A stretch of DNA of 11,340 bases from Burkholderiales bacterium (GCA_028868455.1 JAGWUK010000044.1:1-11340); one strand, 5' to 3'; shown: positions 1 through 7,615, counted from the first letter of the stretch. Notes: generated by a model from the letters alone, not told the origin. Numbers and translations are program-made.

Positions 1-584
1 CGGCGCAGCATGTCGAAGAAGAATTTCCGGAAGAGTTGCAAGCGGGTGGTCTGATCGCAGCCGTGCTCGATGGCGGACAAAGCGAAGTCGGCATCGAATC
101 GACGATACTCGATCTGAGCCGTCTGGAAACCCACGGGCCCGTCTTGCTGCGTCCAGGCCATATCACCGCCAACCAGATCAGCGATGTACTCGGCATGCCG
201 CTGTCCAGTCCGGACGCCACAGCACCACGCGCCTCCGGCACGCTGGACGCGCACTATGCGCCGCTGACGCCCGTGGTGCTGGTCAACGGTGACGAACTTG
301 ATACGATCGTACGTCAGTTGCAGGGCAGAGCCAGAAAAATTGCCTTGATGAGTTATCAGGCCCATCCTTCCATTCACATGCAAGCCTGGCGACAATTACC
401 GGATGATCCAGTCGGTTATGCGCATGACTTGTATGCTGGCTTGCGCGAACTCGATCATGCCCATGCCGACCTGATTCTGGTCGAAGCGCTGCCGCAAGGA
501 AAGAACTGGCAAGGCGTCAATGATCGTCTGCGCCGCGCCGCATTTGATTCGCGTGGCATTTTACAAAAAATGTTGACGGCTTAA
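1..584 (+). CDS. Threonylcarbamoyl-AMP synthase, Sua5 type (5'-truncated by window)
   Basis: The reading frame is open from the first bases (first full codon at 3), so the gene starts outside the window and about 194 C-terminal residues are visible. Family role: makes L-threonylcarbamoyladenylate from threonine, bicarbonate and ATP in the cytoplasm, the first step of t6A37 synthesis in ANN-decoding tRNAs. Seen: the end of the YrdC-like domain, with the segments VLDGGQSEVGIESTILDLS and LLRPGHIT. Next comes a linker with ASGTLDAHYAP, which matches the HYAP-type linker of Sua5 proteins. A roughly 110-residue C-terminal Sua5 domain follows, ending in WQGVNDRLRRAA. The extra domain separates it from short TsaC/YrdC enzymes. 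A TTG at 36 could be read as a start, but it would delete conserved YrdC sequence and is rejected. The gene converges with the minus-strand ggpPS gene across a hairpin terminator. The family call is firm; the upstream half cannot be judged. Confidence 0.9.
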   Translation, partial: AQHVEEEFPEELQAGGLIAAVLDGGQSEVGIESTILDLSRLETHGPVLLRPGHITANQISDVLGMPLSSPDATAPRASGTLDAHYAPLTPVVLVNGDELDTIVRQLQGRARKIALMSYQAHPSIHMQAWRQLPDDPVGYAHDLYAGLRELDHAHADLILVEALPQGKNWQGVNDRLRRAAFDSRGILQKMLTA

Positions 585-624
585 AACCGCTGCGCACCAG
601 CACTGTTCTTGGTGTTGATGACTT

Positions 625-664
625 AAAAAAAACAGCCAGTGTCATTGCACTGGCTGTTTTTTTT
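625..664. terminator. Symmetric (bidirectional) intrinsic terminator
   Basis: A perfect inverted repeat, arms 625-641 and 648-664, with a 6-nt loop (TCATTG). The core stem is CAGCCAGTG/CACTGGCTG, flanked by eight A on the left and eight T on the right, so each strand reads a GC-rich stem followed by eight U. It lies 40 bp after the sua5-type stop and 18 bp after the ggpPS stop on the other strand, between convergent genes. It can end both transcripts. Confidence 0.93.
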
Positions 665-682
665 GAGCAGCGTGTTGGCCGC

Positions 683-3058
683 CTAGGTGGTTGCCGGGCT
701 ATCGTTTCTGACCGCTTCCAGAAAATCCCGACCCCAGCGCGCCAGATCGTAATGCGAGACGATTTCAAACAGACCGCGCTGACGTCCTTCGCGCTCTTCC
801 ACCGTCATCGACAAGGCCAGCTTCAATGTATTGACGAGATCGACGGGGTCATGCGGATTGGTCAGCAGCGCGCCTTTCAATTCTGCCGCAGCACCGGCAA
901 ATTCCGACAAGACCAGCACGCCGTTGCCGCCGTGTACTCCTTGCGCTGCGATGAATTCCTTGGCGACCAGGTTCAGTCCATCGCGCAATGGCGTAATCCA
1001 CATCACGTCAGCGGCGGCATAATGCGCCACGACTTCCTCGAATGGCAATGCGCGTGCAAAGAAGCGCACCGGCGTCCATTCCAGACGTGAAAAACGGCCG
1101 TTGATACGCCCCACGGCCTGATCGATCTGCGTTTGCAAAGAACGGTAAATCGTCATTTCCTTGGCGGCCGGCACACAGACCATCAATAGCGTCACGTTGC
1201 CGTGCAAGTCGCTTTCCTGTTCCAGTAAATTTTCAAATGCCAGCAGCTTTTCCAGAATACCTTTGCCGTAATCCAGTCTTTCTATCGACAACACCAGTTT
1301 GCGATCGCCAATTTCGGCGCGGATGTTGGCAATATTTTCCAGCACTTGTGGCGACTCCAGACATTCACGGATGCGGCCGACTTCCGTGCCGATAGGATGT
1401 GCCCCCAGGCGCACGCGCCGTTCACCCAGCTGCAATTCGGACACCATGGTTTCCACGCCGACGGCGCAACCGAAGGTCAGAAAGCGTGGTGCGCAGGATG
1501 TGCGCGACACCACTTTGATCGGTATTGAACTGCGCACCGTATCGACAAAATTTTCGACATGGCGCGGAATATGAAAACCGATGTAATCGCAGGCCAGCAA
1601 GCTGCCGAGTATCTCGCGTCGCCATGGAATGATGTTGAAAATATCACCCGCCGGAAAATGCGTGTGATGAAAAAAAGCGATCTTCAGATCAGGACGCAGT
1701 TCCCGCAAAGTCGATGGCACCATCCACAGATTGTAGTCGTGCAGCCAGACGACGGCGCCCGGTGCCGCTTCGGCGGCGGTCGCTTCGGCGAAGCGGCGGT
1801 TGATTTGCTTAAAGACCTGCCAGTCGTCTTCATTGAAGCGCGCACGTTCCCAGAAAGTGTTGATGACAGGCCAGAAGGCTTCCTTGGAAAAACGCTTGTA
1901 AAACACATCGACTTCGGGTTTGCTCAGCGGTACGCGTGCTGCCAGCAAATGCGGATAGCGCTCTGCATCCACTTCGGTATGAACTTCAAATGCAGCATTT
2001 TTCCTGTCTTGCACACTCCATGCGACCCAGGAACCGGGATGGCCGTCACCGAAAAAACTCAGCAGGCTGGGGATGATGCCGTTCGGCGAGCTATGCGACC
2101 TGCGCACGCGCTGACCGTCGACGAGCACTTCTTCGTACGGCAGGCGGTGATACACCATGACCAGCTCGGCTTTGCCGCTTTCGCGTATGGCTGGCGTATA
2201 GCGCCGGATTTGTTTGGGATCGAGAAGATCGAAATGCCGTATGGCTTCCAGAATGCCGCCACAACCGGCTTTGTCTGCATGCAAGACATTGGTGCGACCG
2301 GAAGTCGCCTGCAGCAACGCGGGTTCGGATTCTCCAACGCAGACGCCGGGAAAACCGGCTTCATACATTGACAAGTCATTCATCGTATCGCCCGCCACCA
2401 GCACGCGCTGCTGGTCAATACCGAGGTGCGCGATCAGCGCGCTTAAGGTGCTGCCTTTATCGGTTTTCCTGGGCAAAATATCGAGATAGCGATCGACGGA
2501 GTACAAGACTTCACACCCGAGTTGATCGGCTTCCTGTTCGATTTCGGCGCGCAAGGCGTGCAGCAGTTCCGGATCGCAATAATACGAGCAGCGTCGTTGT
2601 TGTGGCACGTCTTGTCGCACCAGTCCGGTAAATCGGGACATCGCAGCCACGACCGCCTGTTCGCCGGGCCAGCGTGCCTCAATGTCGGCTTGCAGCGGTT
2701 GCATGGGTTGCATTGTGGAGACGCGTAAAACCGTCGCACCGACGTCGCAAATAACATAGTCGGGATTCGGCAGGGCGGGGTCGGACAACAGGGGTAAAAC
2801 GGCCTCCAGTCCGCGACCTGTGACCCAGGCCAGATTGATTTCAGGATGTGCTTCGACCATGCGATATAGCTGCTTGCGCATGTTCATGTGACCAGCCAAA
2901 AAAGTGCCGTCTAAATCAGTCGCCAGTAACAAGGCCAGGTCTGGCGTTGTTGCGTGACGTTCGGGAGAAAGTATCATCGTAGTGACTCGCTTCGATGCGT
3001 AAGCGGAAAAACTCATCTGGTGAGCTGGCAGTTTGGTACCGAAGGCGGAAAAATCCAT
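683..3058 (-). CDS. ggpPS: Bifunctional glucosylglycerol-phosphate phosphatase/synthase (HAD-GT20 fusion)
   Basis: Predicted to join ADP-glucose to glycerol-3-phosphate and then remove the phosphate, yielding the osmoprotectant glucosylglycerol in the cytoplasm. With the start at 3058 it has 791 residues. Residues ~40-270 form a HAD phosphatase of the sucrose/trehalose-phosphatase type with all motifs: DLDGT (48-52), WVTGRG (~79), Lys201 in RKTDKG, and GDTMND (223-228). Residues ~298-785 form a GT20 synthase with VYHRLPYEE, SPNGIIP (324-330), WLHDYNLWMVP (438-448), RLDYGKG (594-600) and PLRDGLNLVAKEF (690-702). From memory, the VYHR.PYEE and SPNGI.P segments match cyanobacterial GgpS and not the N-terminus of OtsA. 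The domain order matches the GgpPS described in Stenotrophomonas. Start choice: an ATG at 3058 has GGAGG at 3068-3072 (9-nt spacer) and a promoter just upstream. The frame stays open to 3301, but that segment looks non-coding and contains promoter candidates. ATGs at 3016 and 2977 are alternatives. A trehalose-phosphate synthase is the main competing call. Confidence 0.85.
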   Translation of the reverse strand: MDFSAFGTKLPAHQMSFSAYASKRVTTMILSPERHATTPDLALLLATDLDGTFLAGHMNMRKQLYRMVEAHPEINLAWVTGRGLEAVLPLLSDPALPNPDYVICDVGATVLRVSTMQPMQPLQADIEARWPGEQAVVAAMSRFTGLVRQDVPQQRRCSYYCDPELLHALRAEIEQEADQLGCEVLYSVDRYLDILPRKTDKGSTLSALIAHLGIDQQRVLVAGDTMNDLSMYEAGFPGVCVGESEPALLQATSGRTNVLHADKAGCGGILEAIRHFDLLDPKQIRRYTPAIRESGKAELVMVYHRLPYEEVLVDGQRVRRSHSSPNGIIPSLLSFFGDGHPGSWVAWSVQDRKNAAFEVHTEVDAERYPHLLAARVPLSKPEVDVFYKRFSKEAFWPVINTFWERARFNEDDWQVFKQINRRFAEATAAEAAPGAVVWLHDYNLWMVPSTLRELRPDLKIAFFHHTHFPAGDIFNIIPWRREILGSLLACDYIGFHIPRHVENFVDTVRSSIPIKVVSRTSCAPRFLTFGCAVGVETMVSELQLGERRVRLGAHPIGTEVGRIRECLESPQVLENIANIRAEIGDRKLVLSIERLDYGKGILEKLLAFENLLEQESDLHGNVTLLMVCVPAAKEMTIYRSLQTQIDQAVGRINGRFSRLEWTPVRFFARALPFEEVVAHYAAADVMWITPLRDGLNLVAKEFIAAQGVHGGNGVLVLSEFAGAAAELKGALLTNPHDPVDLVNTLKLALSMTVEEREGRQRGLFEIVSHYDLARWGRDFLEAVRNDSPATT

Positions 3059-3095
3059 CCGCTGCGGCCTCCAATAACTCGGACAAAACTTTGGC

Positions 3096-3124
3096 AAAAT
3101 TGAACCGGTCAGGCCTGATGTCAA
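3096..3124 (-). promoter_or_regulatory. Proximal sigma70-like promoter candidate for ggpPS
   Basis: On the minus strand there is a perfect -35 TTGACA (3124-3119), a 17-bp spacer, and a weak -10 AATTTT (3101-3096, three of six consensus bases). Transcription would start near 3089, giving a leader of about 31 nt with the GGAGG before the ATG at 3058. This supports the 3058 start. Inferred from consensus only. Confidence 0.4.
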
Positions 3125-3289
3125 AAGCACTATGGTGAGTACTGACAGAGCATGAAAAAGTGACAGCGCAACCGGGAAATTTGAGTAAGTTCTATCAGAT
3201 AGGCTTGCTCGCTTACTTGGTGTTTCTGGAATTTCTGGACGTAGGCCCAGGGCGAAAACGAAGGGTAGAAAATGAACAGAAGAGCCCGT

Positions 3290-3318
3290 AGTATCGGCCA
3301 CACTGATCCCGAAGTCAA
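3290..3318 (-). promoter_or_regulatory. Distal sigma70-like promoter candidate for ggpPS
   Basis: On the minus strand: -35 TTGACT (3318-3313, five of six), spacer exactly 17 bp, -10 GATACT (3295-3290, four of six). Predicted start near 3283, which gives a leader of about 225 nt to the ATG at 3058. The -35 overlaps an AT-rich inverted repeat at 3314-3337, so a bound regulator could block or position polymerase. A start codon at 3301 would sit inside this promoter, another reason to reject that start. Confidence 0.45.
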
Positions 3319-3337
3319 ATTTGAATATTAAATTGAC
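3314..3337. repeat. AT-rich imperfect inverted repeat, possible operator
   Basis: GTCAAATTT (3314-3322) and AAATTGAC (3330-3337) are inverted copies with one unpaired base and a 7-bp AT-only centre apart from one G. A perfect 10-bp palindrome TCAAATTTGA lies inside (3315-3324 region). It overlaps the -35 of the distal ggpPS promoter candidate. Shape and position suit a dimeric regulator site, but no regulator can be named. Confidence 0.35.
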
Positions 3338-3468
3338 ATCAGTTTAGCCCGCTGAAAGTACGTGCATCTGACCGGAAGTGCACCGGTTTTTGAGGTGTGG
3401 GGCGATGGCGGAATGCCCATCAATGCGAGGCTTCAGCTGGCGCTGACCAGCGCCCTGCGTTGCGTCTG
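3338..3468. other. Intergenic spacer between flavin reductase and ggpPS
   Basis: No coding sequence is supported here. It holds a short GC hairpin, GGCGCT (3439-3444) and AGCGCC (3449-3454) with a 4-nt loop, 15 bp after the flavin reductase stop on the minus strand. There is no T-tract on that strand, so it is at best a weak or Rho-assisted terminator. A 5-bp stem ACCGG/CCGGT at 3371-3387 with T's on the plus side has no plus-strand gene to end. Confidence 0.4.
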
Positions 3469-3978
3469 TCAGCGGAAAGTGGAGGGGACAAACTGTCCAG
3501 CGTGATACACCAGCGGCGCTTGCGGATTGAATTCGCAATGCTCGACTTCGCCAACGAAAATCACATGATCGCCCTCTGGATAGCGGCTACGATTGTGGCA
3601 TTCAAACCAGGCAGAAACGCCCTTCAATACAGGATGACCTGTGCGCGACAATGTGAATTCCACGCCTTCAAAGCGGTCTTTTTTACGGCTGGCAAATTGC
3701 TCGGCCAGCCAGGCCTGTTCTGCCGACAATACGTTGACAACGTAATGTGAATTGCCGCTGAACACCGGCATGCTATTGGCCGCATTGCCCAGACTCCAGA
3801 GTATCAGCGGCGGCTCCAGCGAAACCGAATTGAAAGAACTGGCCGTCAGCCCCAGAAACGTGTCGTCGGCAAGGCGCGTCGTGATCACCGTGACGCCAGT
3901 CGCAAATTGCGACAAGGCATGGCGGAAATGGCGGGAGTCAAAGTCGCGTTTTTCGGAGCGGGGAGAGCGGGTGTGCAT
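3469..3978 (-). CDS. Flavin reductase-like domain protein (NAD(P)H:FMN/FAD oxidoreductase)
   Basis: A 169-residue protein, the usual length for single-domain flavin reductases of the HpaC/flavin_reductase_like family. These reduce free FMN or FAD with NAD(P)H and commonly supply reduced flavin to a partner monooxygenase. Seen: ATGVTVITT (26-34), GLTASSFNSVSLEPPL (43-58), which is the typical flavin-contacting segment, NVLS..Q..LAEQFA (82-96), GDHVIFVGEVEH (136-147), and PLVYHAGQF (155-163). There is no signal peptide or membrane segment, so it is cytosolic. The ATG at 3978 follows a modest GGAA upstream and an extended -10 candidate. No monooxygenase gene lies in the window, so the partner and substrate cannot be inferred. 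It is separated from ggpPS by about 410 bp with separate promoters and is probably an independent unit. Confidence 0.88.
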   Translation of the reverse strand: MHTRSPRSEKRDFDSRHFRHALSQFATGVTVITTRLADDTFLGLTASSFNSVSLEPPLILWSLGNAANSMPVFSGNSHYVVNVLSAEQAWLAEQFASRKKDRFEGVEFTLSRTGHPVLKGVSAWFECHNRSRYPEGDHVIFVGEVEHCEFNPQAPLVYHAGQFVPSTFR

Positions 3979-4330
3979 CAGGATTCCATGATTCTATTTC
4001 TGCCATTATCCCAGATTTCGCGTTTCCCGATGCGCCGTAAAACGCTCGCGCCAGCCATGTTGTACCGAAATGCATGTCAGTCGCCGATGTTGTCGCGACG
4101 TTGCGTAGCGGCAAATTGCCGGCCCTTGTCGAATCTTGGCAATATCGGTGAAGACGAGCGGAAAACAGCCGCGCCCGGATTTGACTTCTGCGTGGTGTAC
4201 GTAACTATGTTGTCAGTTTATTCATGCTGATACAGTACCCTGCCTGTGTTAAACTTGCGCCCTTGTCAGATCGTGTATCTGATATTTAAGTGATTGATTT
4301 TTTTGATTTTATTGCTTCAGGTGAGGATCT
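3979..4330. other. Divergent intergenic region, about 350 bp
   Basis: No gene is supported. The plus-strand open frame running through to 4230 is low-complexity in character and overlaps the flavin reductase, so I treat it as chance. The left end carries the flavin reductase promoter candidate on the minus strand. The right end becomes AT-rich before the secreted-protein gene at 4331. It contains a small palindrome, TCAGAT (4266-4271) and ATCTGA (4277-4282) with a 5-nt loop. A weak plus-strand promoter possibility is TTGTCA (4210-4215) with TGA-TACAGT (4228-4236), but its 15-bp spacer is poor. Confidence 0.5.
4005..4013 (-). promoter_or_regulatory. Extended -10 promoter element for the flavin reductase
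   Basis: The minus strand reads TGG-GATAAT (4013-4005): five of six -10 bases plus the TGn extension. No good -35 is found 17 bp upstream, which is tolerated by extended -10 promoters. Transcription would start near 3998, about 20 nt before the ATG at 3978. Confidence 0.45.
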
Positions 4331-4714
4331 ATGTCCATGCTTCGCATCTTGCGCCAGGTGTCTGTGCTCATCACGCTGGCCGTGCTGACGGTATCCGCGT
4401 TGGCAGCAGGAATTAATGAACGCAGTTTTCCGCCGAATACCAAGCGTGGCGTCCTGAATGGCGCTGCCTATCCGGATGTTGTGATCGACGGCAAAATCAG
4501 GCAAACACTGCCAAACACGCGCGTCTACAATGAAGAGAACCTGATCGTCATGCCCAATCAGCTGACCGGCAACTACATCGTGATCAATTACTTCGAAAAC
4601 GACTTTGGCGAAGTAGAAAAAATCTGGATATTAACCACAGCGGAAATCGCCAAAACTTTACCCAAAGCAGAGGTCTGGACGCCGATTCCTTTCAAAAACC
4701 CGACCCTGAACTGA
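4331..4714 (+). CDS. Small secreted protein of unknown function
   Basis: 127 residues, not recognised as a named family. The N-terminus is a clear Sec signal peptide: Arg5/Arg8, a hydrophobic stretch of roughly residues 9-23, and an AxA-type cleavage site around VSALA-AG (residue 25 or 26). The mature part of about 102 residues is soluble, has no cysteine (so it is neither a lipoprotein nor disulfide-bonded) and is rich in short beta-prone segments such as YIVINYFE and [10 protein letters not shown]. It should be periplasmic. AGGTGAGG lies at 4319-4326 before ATG 4331; a second ATG at 4337 is equally possible and would not alter the mature protein. The stop is 22 bp before the preferred miaB ATG, so the two genes are probably co-transcribed. 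The WILT.AE motif near the end may mark a conserved Burkholderiales hypothetical family, but I cannot verify this. Confidence 0.85.
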   Translation: MSMLRILRQVSVLITLAVLTVSALAAGINERSFPPNTKRGVLNGAAYPDVVIDGKIRQTLPNTRVYNEENLIVMPNQLTGNYIVINYFENDFGEVEKIWILTTAEIAKTLPKAEVWTPIPFKNPTLN

Positions 4715-4736
4715 TTTGTTGTTAGCAAGAATGATT

Positions 4737-6077
4737 ATGCAAAAAAAAGTATTTATTAAGACCTTCGGCTGCCAGATGAACGAGTATGACTCCGACAAAA
4801 TGGCGGATGTCCTCAACGTCGCCGATGGTCTGGTCAAAACCGATACACCGGAAGATGCCGACGTGATTCTGCTGAACACGTGCAGTGTGCGCGAAAAGGC
4901 ATCGGAAAAAGTATTTTCCGATCTCGGACGTCTGCGCGAATTGAAACGGAAAAATCCGGATTTGCTGATCGGTGTTGGCGGTTGTGTCGCATCACAGGAA
5001 GGTGACGCCATTATCAAGCGCGCGCCATATGTCGACGTCGTGTTTGGCCCGCAGACTTTGCATCGCTTGCCGCAATTGCTGGATGCCCGGCGTTCGTCCG
5101 GGCGTTCGCAAGTCGACATCAGTTTTCCGGAAATTGAAAAATTTGATCATCTGCCACCAGCAAAAATCGACGGTGCCACGGCTTTCGTTTCCATCATGGA
5201 AGGGTGTAGCAAATATTGCAGTTATTGCGTGGTGCCTTATACGCGAGGCGAAGAAGTGTCGCGCCGCTTTGACGATGTGCTGGCAGAAGTCGCCGGCCTG
5301 GCGGAGCAGGGCGTCAAGGAAATCACTTTGCTGGGGCAGAATGTGAACGCCTATCGTGGTGTCATGGAAGATGGCGAAATCGCAGACTTCGCCCTGCTGA
5401 TCGAATATATTGCTGAGTTCCCGCAGATTGAACGTATCCGTTTTGTCACCAGTCATCCAAAGGAATTTACCCAGCGTCTGATCGATTGCTACGCCAAAGT
5501 GCCGAAACTGGTGAACCACTTGTATCTGCCTGCGCAACACGGATCGGACAGAATTTTGTCTGCGATGAAGCGCGGTTATACAGCGATCGAATACAAATCC
5601 GTATTGCGTCGTTTAAAACAGGTGCGCCCGGATATCTGTGTGTCATCTGATTTTATCGTCGGCTTCCCCGGTGAAACCGATGAAGATTTCAATGCACTCA
5701 TGAAGTTGATTGACGACGTCGGTTTCGACAACAGTTTCAGTTTCATCTTCAGCCCGCGTCCTGGCACGCCAGCCGCCAATCTGGCCGACGACACGCCGCA
5801 GGAATTGAAACTGCGCCGTTTGCAATTTTTGCAGTCGGTCATTGACGCGAACACCAAAAAAATCAGCAACGCCATGATAGGCAGCGTGCAGCGTATTCTG
5901 GTCGAAGGGCCATCGGTGAAAGACGCCAATGAGTTGCAGGGACGCACCGAAAATAATCGCGTGGTCAATTTCGCCGGGCCGAAAGAACTGATCGGAACGC
6001 TGGTCGATACACGCATTACCGAATCCTATAATTATTCCCTGCGCGGCGAATTAATCGAAGAAACAGTGGCAGCATAA
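4737..6077 (+). CDS. miaB: tRNA-2-methylthio-N6-dimethylallyladenosine synthase
   Basis: Radical-SAM methylthiotransferase that converts i6A37 to ms2i6A37 in tRNAs reading UNN codons, using two [4Fe-4S] clusters. 446 residues from the ATG at 4737. The N-terminal domain has cluster ligands Cys12 (FGCQMN), Cys49 (NTCSVREKA) and Cys83 (GGCVAS). The radical-SAM domain has Cys157, Cys161 and Cys164 in [22 protein letters not shown] domain (about 380-446) closes the protein and includes [15 protein letters not shown]. All catalytic cysteines are intact, at the positions known for E. coli MiaB. The open frame reaches a TTG at 4716 and another ATG at 4731; I chose 4737 because family members begin close to [13 protein letters not shown]. 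Codons 2-4 contain a run of eight A. It overlaps the next gene by one base (TAATG), as expected for translational coupling. Confidence 0.97.
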   Translation: MQKKVFIKTFGCQMNEYDSDKMADVLNVADGLVKTDTPEDADVILLNTCSVREKASEKVFSDLGRLRELKRKNPDLLIGVGGCVASQEGDAIIKRAPYVDVVFGPQTLHRLPQLLDARRSSGRSQVDISFPEIEKFDHLPPAKIDGATAFVSIMEGCSKYCSYCVVPYTRGEEVSRRFDDVLAEVAGLAEQGVKEITLLGQNVNAYRGVMEDGEIADFALLIEYIAEFPQIERIRFVTSHPKEFTQRLIDCYAKVPKLVNHLYLPAQHGSDRILSAMKRGYTAIEYKSVLRRLKQVRPDICVSSDFIVGFPGETDEDFNALMKLIDDVGFDNSFSFIFSPRPGTPAANLADDTPQELKLRRLQFLQSVIDANTKKISNAMIGSVQRILVEGPSVKDANELQGRTENNRVVNFAGPKELIGTLVDTRITESYNYSLRGELIEETVAA

Positions 6078-7162
6078 TGGCGAAAAATCCCGTGCCGGTT
6101 GCGCACTTCATTCCCCAGCCTCTGGATAATCACAGGCTGGCCAATTTATGTGGTCCTCTGGACGAAAATCTGCGTCAGATTTCGGCGGCGCTGGATGTGA
6201 CGATTTTCCGTCGCGGTGAAAAATTCATCATCAGCGGCACGCAGGCGGAACGGGCTCAGCTTATGCTGGAGCAGTTTTACGAGCGCGCCAAGAAAGTCAT
6301 CTCTATCGATGAGATCCAACTGGCGTTGGTTGAGCAAAGAGCTAATGCGGCGGCTTCCAAACCTGTCGCCAGCACAAAGCCAGATATCATTGCTGCGATT
6401 GCCGACGAAGAAGAGGAAATTGAAAGCCCGATTCTGAAAACCCGTCGTAGCGACTTGCGTGGCCGCACGCCGCATCAGAATCGCTATCTGAAAGCCATTC
6501 TGGAAAATGACATTACGTTTGGAATTGGGCCGGCAGGGACGGGCAAGACCTATCTGGCTGTCGCCTGCGCGGTCGATGCGCTGGAGCGCGATGCCGTTAA
6601 ACGCATCGTCTTGACGCGACCCGCAGTGGAAGCCGGCGAGCGTCTGGGTTTTTTGCCTGGCGACCTCGCACAAAAAGTGGATCCCTATCTGCGCCCTTTG
6701 TACGATGCCCTGTACGACTTGCTGGGATTCGACCGTACGCAGAAATTGTTTGAAAAGCAGGCGATAGAAATTGCGCCGCTGGCGTACATGCGCGGACGGA
6801 CATTGAATCATGCTTTTATCATTCTCGACGAAGCGCAAAATACCACGCCGGAACAAATGAAAATGCTGCTGACACGCATTGGTTTTGGCAGCAAAGCCGT
6901 GATTACCGGCGATACGACGCAAGTTGATTTGCAGCGTGGACAAAAAAGCGGCCTGATCGATGCGTGCCAGATTTTGAGCGATGTGCGTGGCATCGCCTTT
7001 ACGCAATTTACCAGTACCGATGTGGTGCGCCATCCTATGGTCGCACGCATTGTGGATGCCTATGAAGCCGCGAGCGCGCACCAGCACGCGCATCAGGCTG
7101 CAATGGGTATGTTAAAACCGGCGACACCTTTAAGTTCTGCTCATCATGGCCGCAAAAAATAA
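6077..7162 (+). CDS. ybeZ: PhoH-like P-loop ATPase (YbeZ/PhoL type)
   Basis: 361 residues. The PhoH-family ATPase/helicase-like domain has Walker A GPAGTGKT (151-158), Walker [10 protein letters not shown] (247-255) and the sensor-like TGDTTQVDL (277-285). The N-terminal ~80 residues fit the KH-like RNA-binding region of this family (GEKFIISG within it), followed by an acidic linker (EEEEIE at ~111-116). Family knowledge: YbeZ is encoded next to, and works with, YbeY in RNA processing and ribosome quality control; the biochemical activity is less well defined. The start ATG at 6077 overlaps the miaB stop by one base with only a weak Shine-Dalgarno, so translation is likely coupled. Its 3' end overlaps ybeY by 17 nt. 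A long minus-strand open frame inside (6146-7093) is a composition shadow. Confidence 0.95.
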   Translation: MAKNPVPVAHFIPQPLDNHRLANLCGPLDENLRQISAALDVTIFRRGEKFIISGTQAERAQLMLEQFYERAKKVISIDEIQLALVEQRANAAASKPVASTKPDIIAAIADEEEEIESPILKTRRSDLRGRTPHQNRYLKAILENDITFGIGPAGTGKTYLAVACAVDALERDAVKRIVLTRPAVEAGERLGFLPGDLAQKVDPYLRPLYDALYDLLGFDRTQKLFEKQAIEIAPLAYMRGRTLNHAFIILDEAQNTTPEQMKMLLTRIGFGSKAVITGDTTQVDLQRGQKSGLIDACQILSDVRGIAFTQFTSTDVVRHPMVARIVDAYEAASAHQHAHQAAMGMLKPATPLSSAHHGRKK

Positions 7163-7610
7163 TCCTGCTCCCAAATTATCCTTGTCCGTGCAATATGCCG
7201 ATACGCGTTTGCAGGATGTATTGCCGCGTCCCTTATTGCGCAAGACTGTCCAGGCGGCTTTATATTTTCCGGCCGAGTTGACTTTGCGTTTTGTCGATGC
7301 CGAAGAGGGGCGTGTCCTGAATCGCGATTATCGCGGCAAGGACTATGCGACGAATGTGTTGACCTTTGCCTACACAGAGGATGAAGAAGCCGATGTGACT
7401 CAGGCAGACATCATTTTGTGTACCGATGTCTTGCAAAAAGAAGCCGCTGAGCAAGACAAAACCGTGCTGGAACATGCGCGGCATCTGATCGTGCATGGCG
7501 TGTTACACGCGCAAGGTTACGATCATGAGACCGATGAAGAGGCAGAAGAAATGGAAGCCCTGGAAATTGAAATTCTGGCTGGATTAGGCCTGGCTAATCC
7601 TTACCAGTAA
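7146..7610 (+). CDS. ybeY: Endoribonuclease YbeY (rRNA maturation factor)
   Basis: 154 residues, normal family length. A single-strand-specific zinc-dependent endoribonuclease involved in 16S rRNA 3'-end maturation and ribosome quality control. Seen: the substrate-side signature [17 protein letters not shown] (58-74) and the zinc motif [11 protein letters not shown], with His117, His121 and His127, followed by an acidic tail. The start at 7146 lies inside the ybeZ 3' end (17-nt overlap) and has no clear Shine-Dalgarno, so it probably depends on coupled translation. The next gene begins 5 nt after its stop. No key residue is missing. Confidence 0.96.
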   Translation: MAAKNNPAPKLSLSVQYADTRLQDVLPRPLLRKTVQAALYFPAELTLRFVDAEEGRVLNRDYRGKDYATNVLTFAYTEDEEADVTQADIILCTDVLQKEAAEQDKTVLEHARHLIVHGVLHAQGYDHETDEEAEEMEALEIEILAGLGLANPYQ

Positions 7611-7615
7611 ATATC

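Noticed and set aside
1559..2371. 270-codon plus-strand open frame opposite ggpPS
   Set aside because: Overlaps the conserved HAD and GT20 coding region; its translation shows no family features.
683..3058. Trehalose-6-phosphate synthase/phosphatase (OtsA-OtsB)
   Set aside because: The N-terminal GT20 motifs (VYHRLPYEE, SPNGIIP) are of the GgpS type, and the HAD domain precedes the GT20 domain, as in GgpPS.
3059..3301. N-terminal extension of ggpPS to a start at 3301
   Set aside because: Would place the start codon inside a promoter candidate, lacks family similarity, and a better ATG with GGAGG lies at 3058.
3371..3391. Possible plus-strand terminator (ACCGG/CCGGT plus T5)
   Set aside because: Only a 5-bp stem with a 7-nt loop and no plus-strand gene upstream for it to end.
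3907..4230. 107-codon plus-strand open frame between the flavin reductase and the secreted-protein gene
   Set aside because: Overlaps the flavin reductase 5' end, has no Shine-Dalgarno and an unstructured composition; treated as chance.
4716..4736. Earlier miaB starts (TTG 4716, ATG 4731)
   Set aside because: Would add residues not typical of the family; the ATG at 4737 places the cysteines at the usual positions.
6146..7093. 315-codon open frame on the minus strand inside ybeZ
   Set aside because: Antisense to a gene with intact Walker motifs; the translation has no recognisable domain and reflects codon bias of the plus strand.
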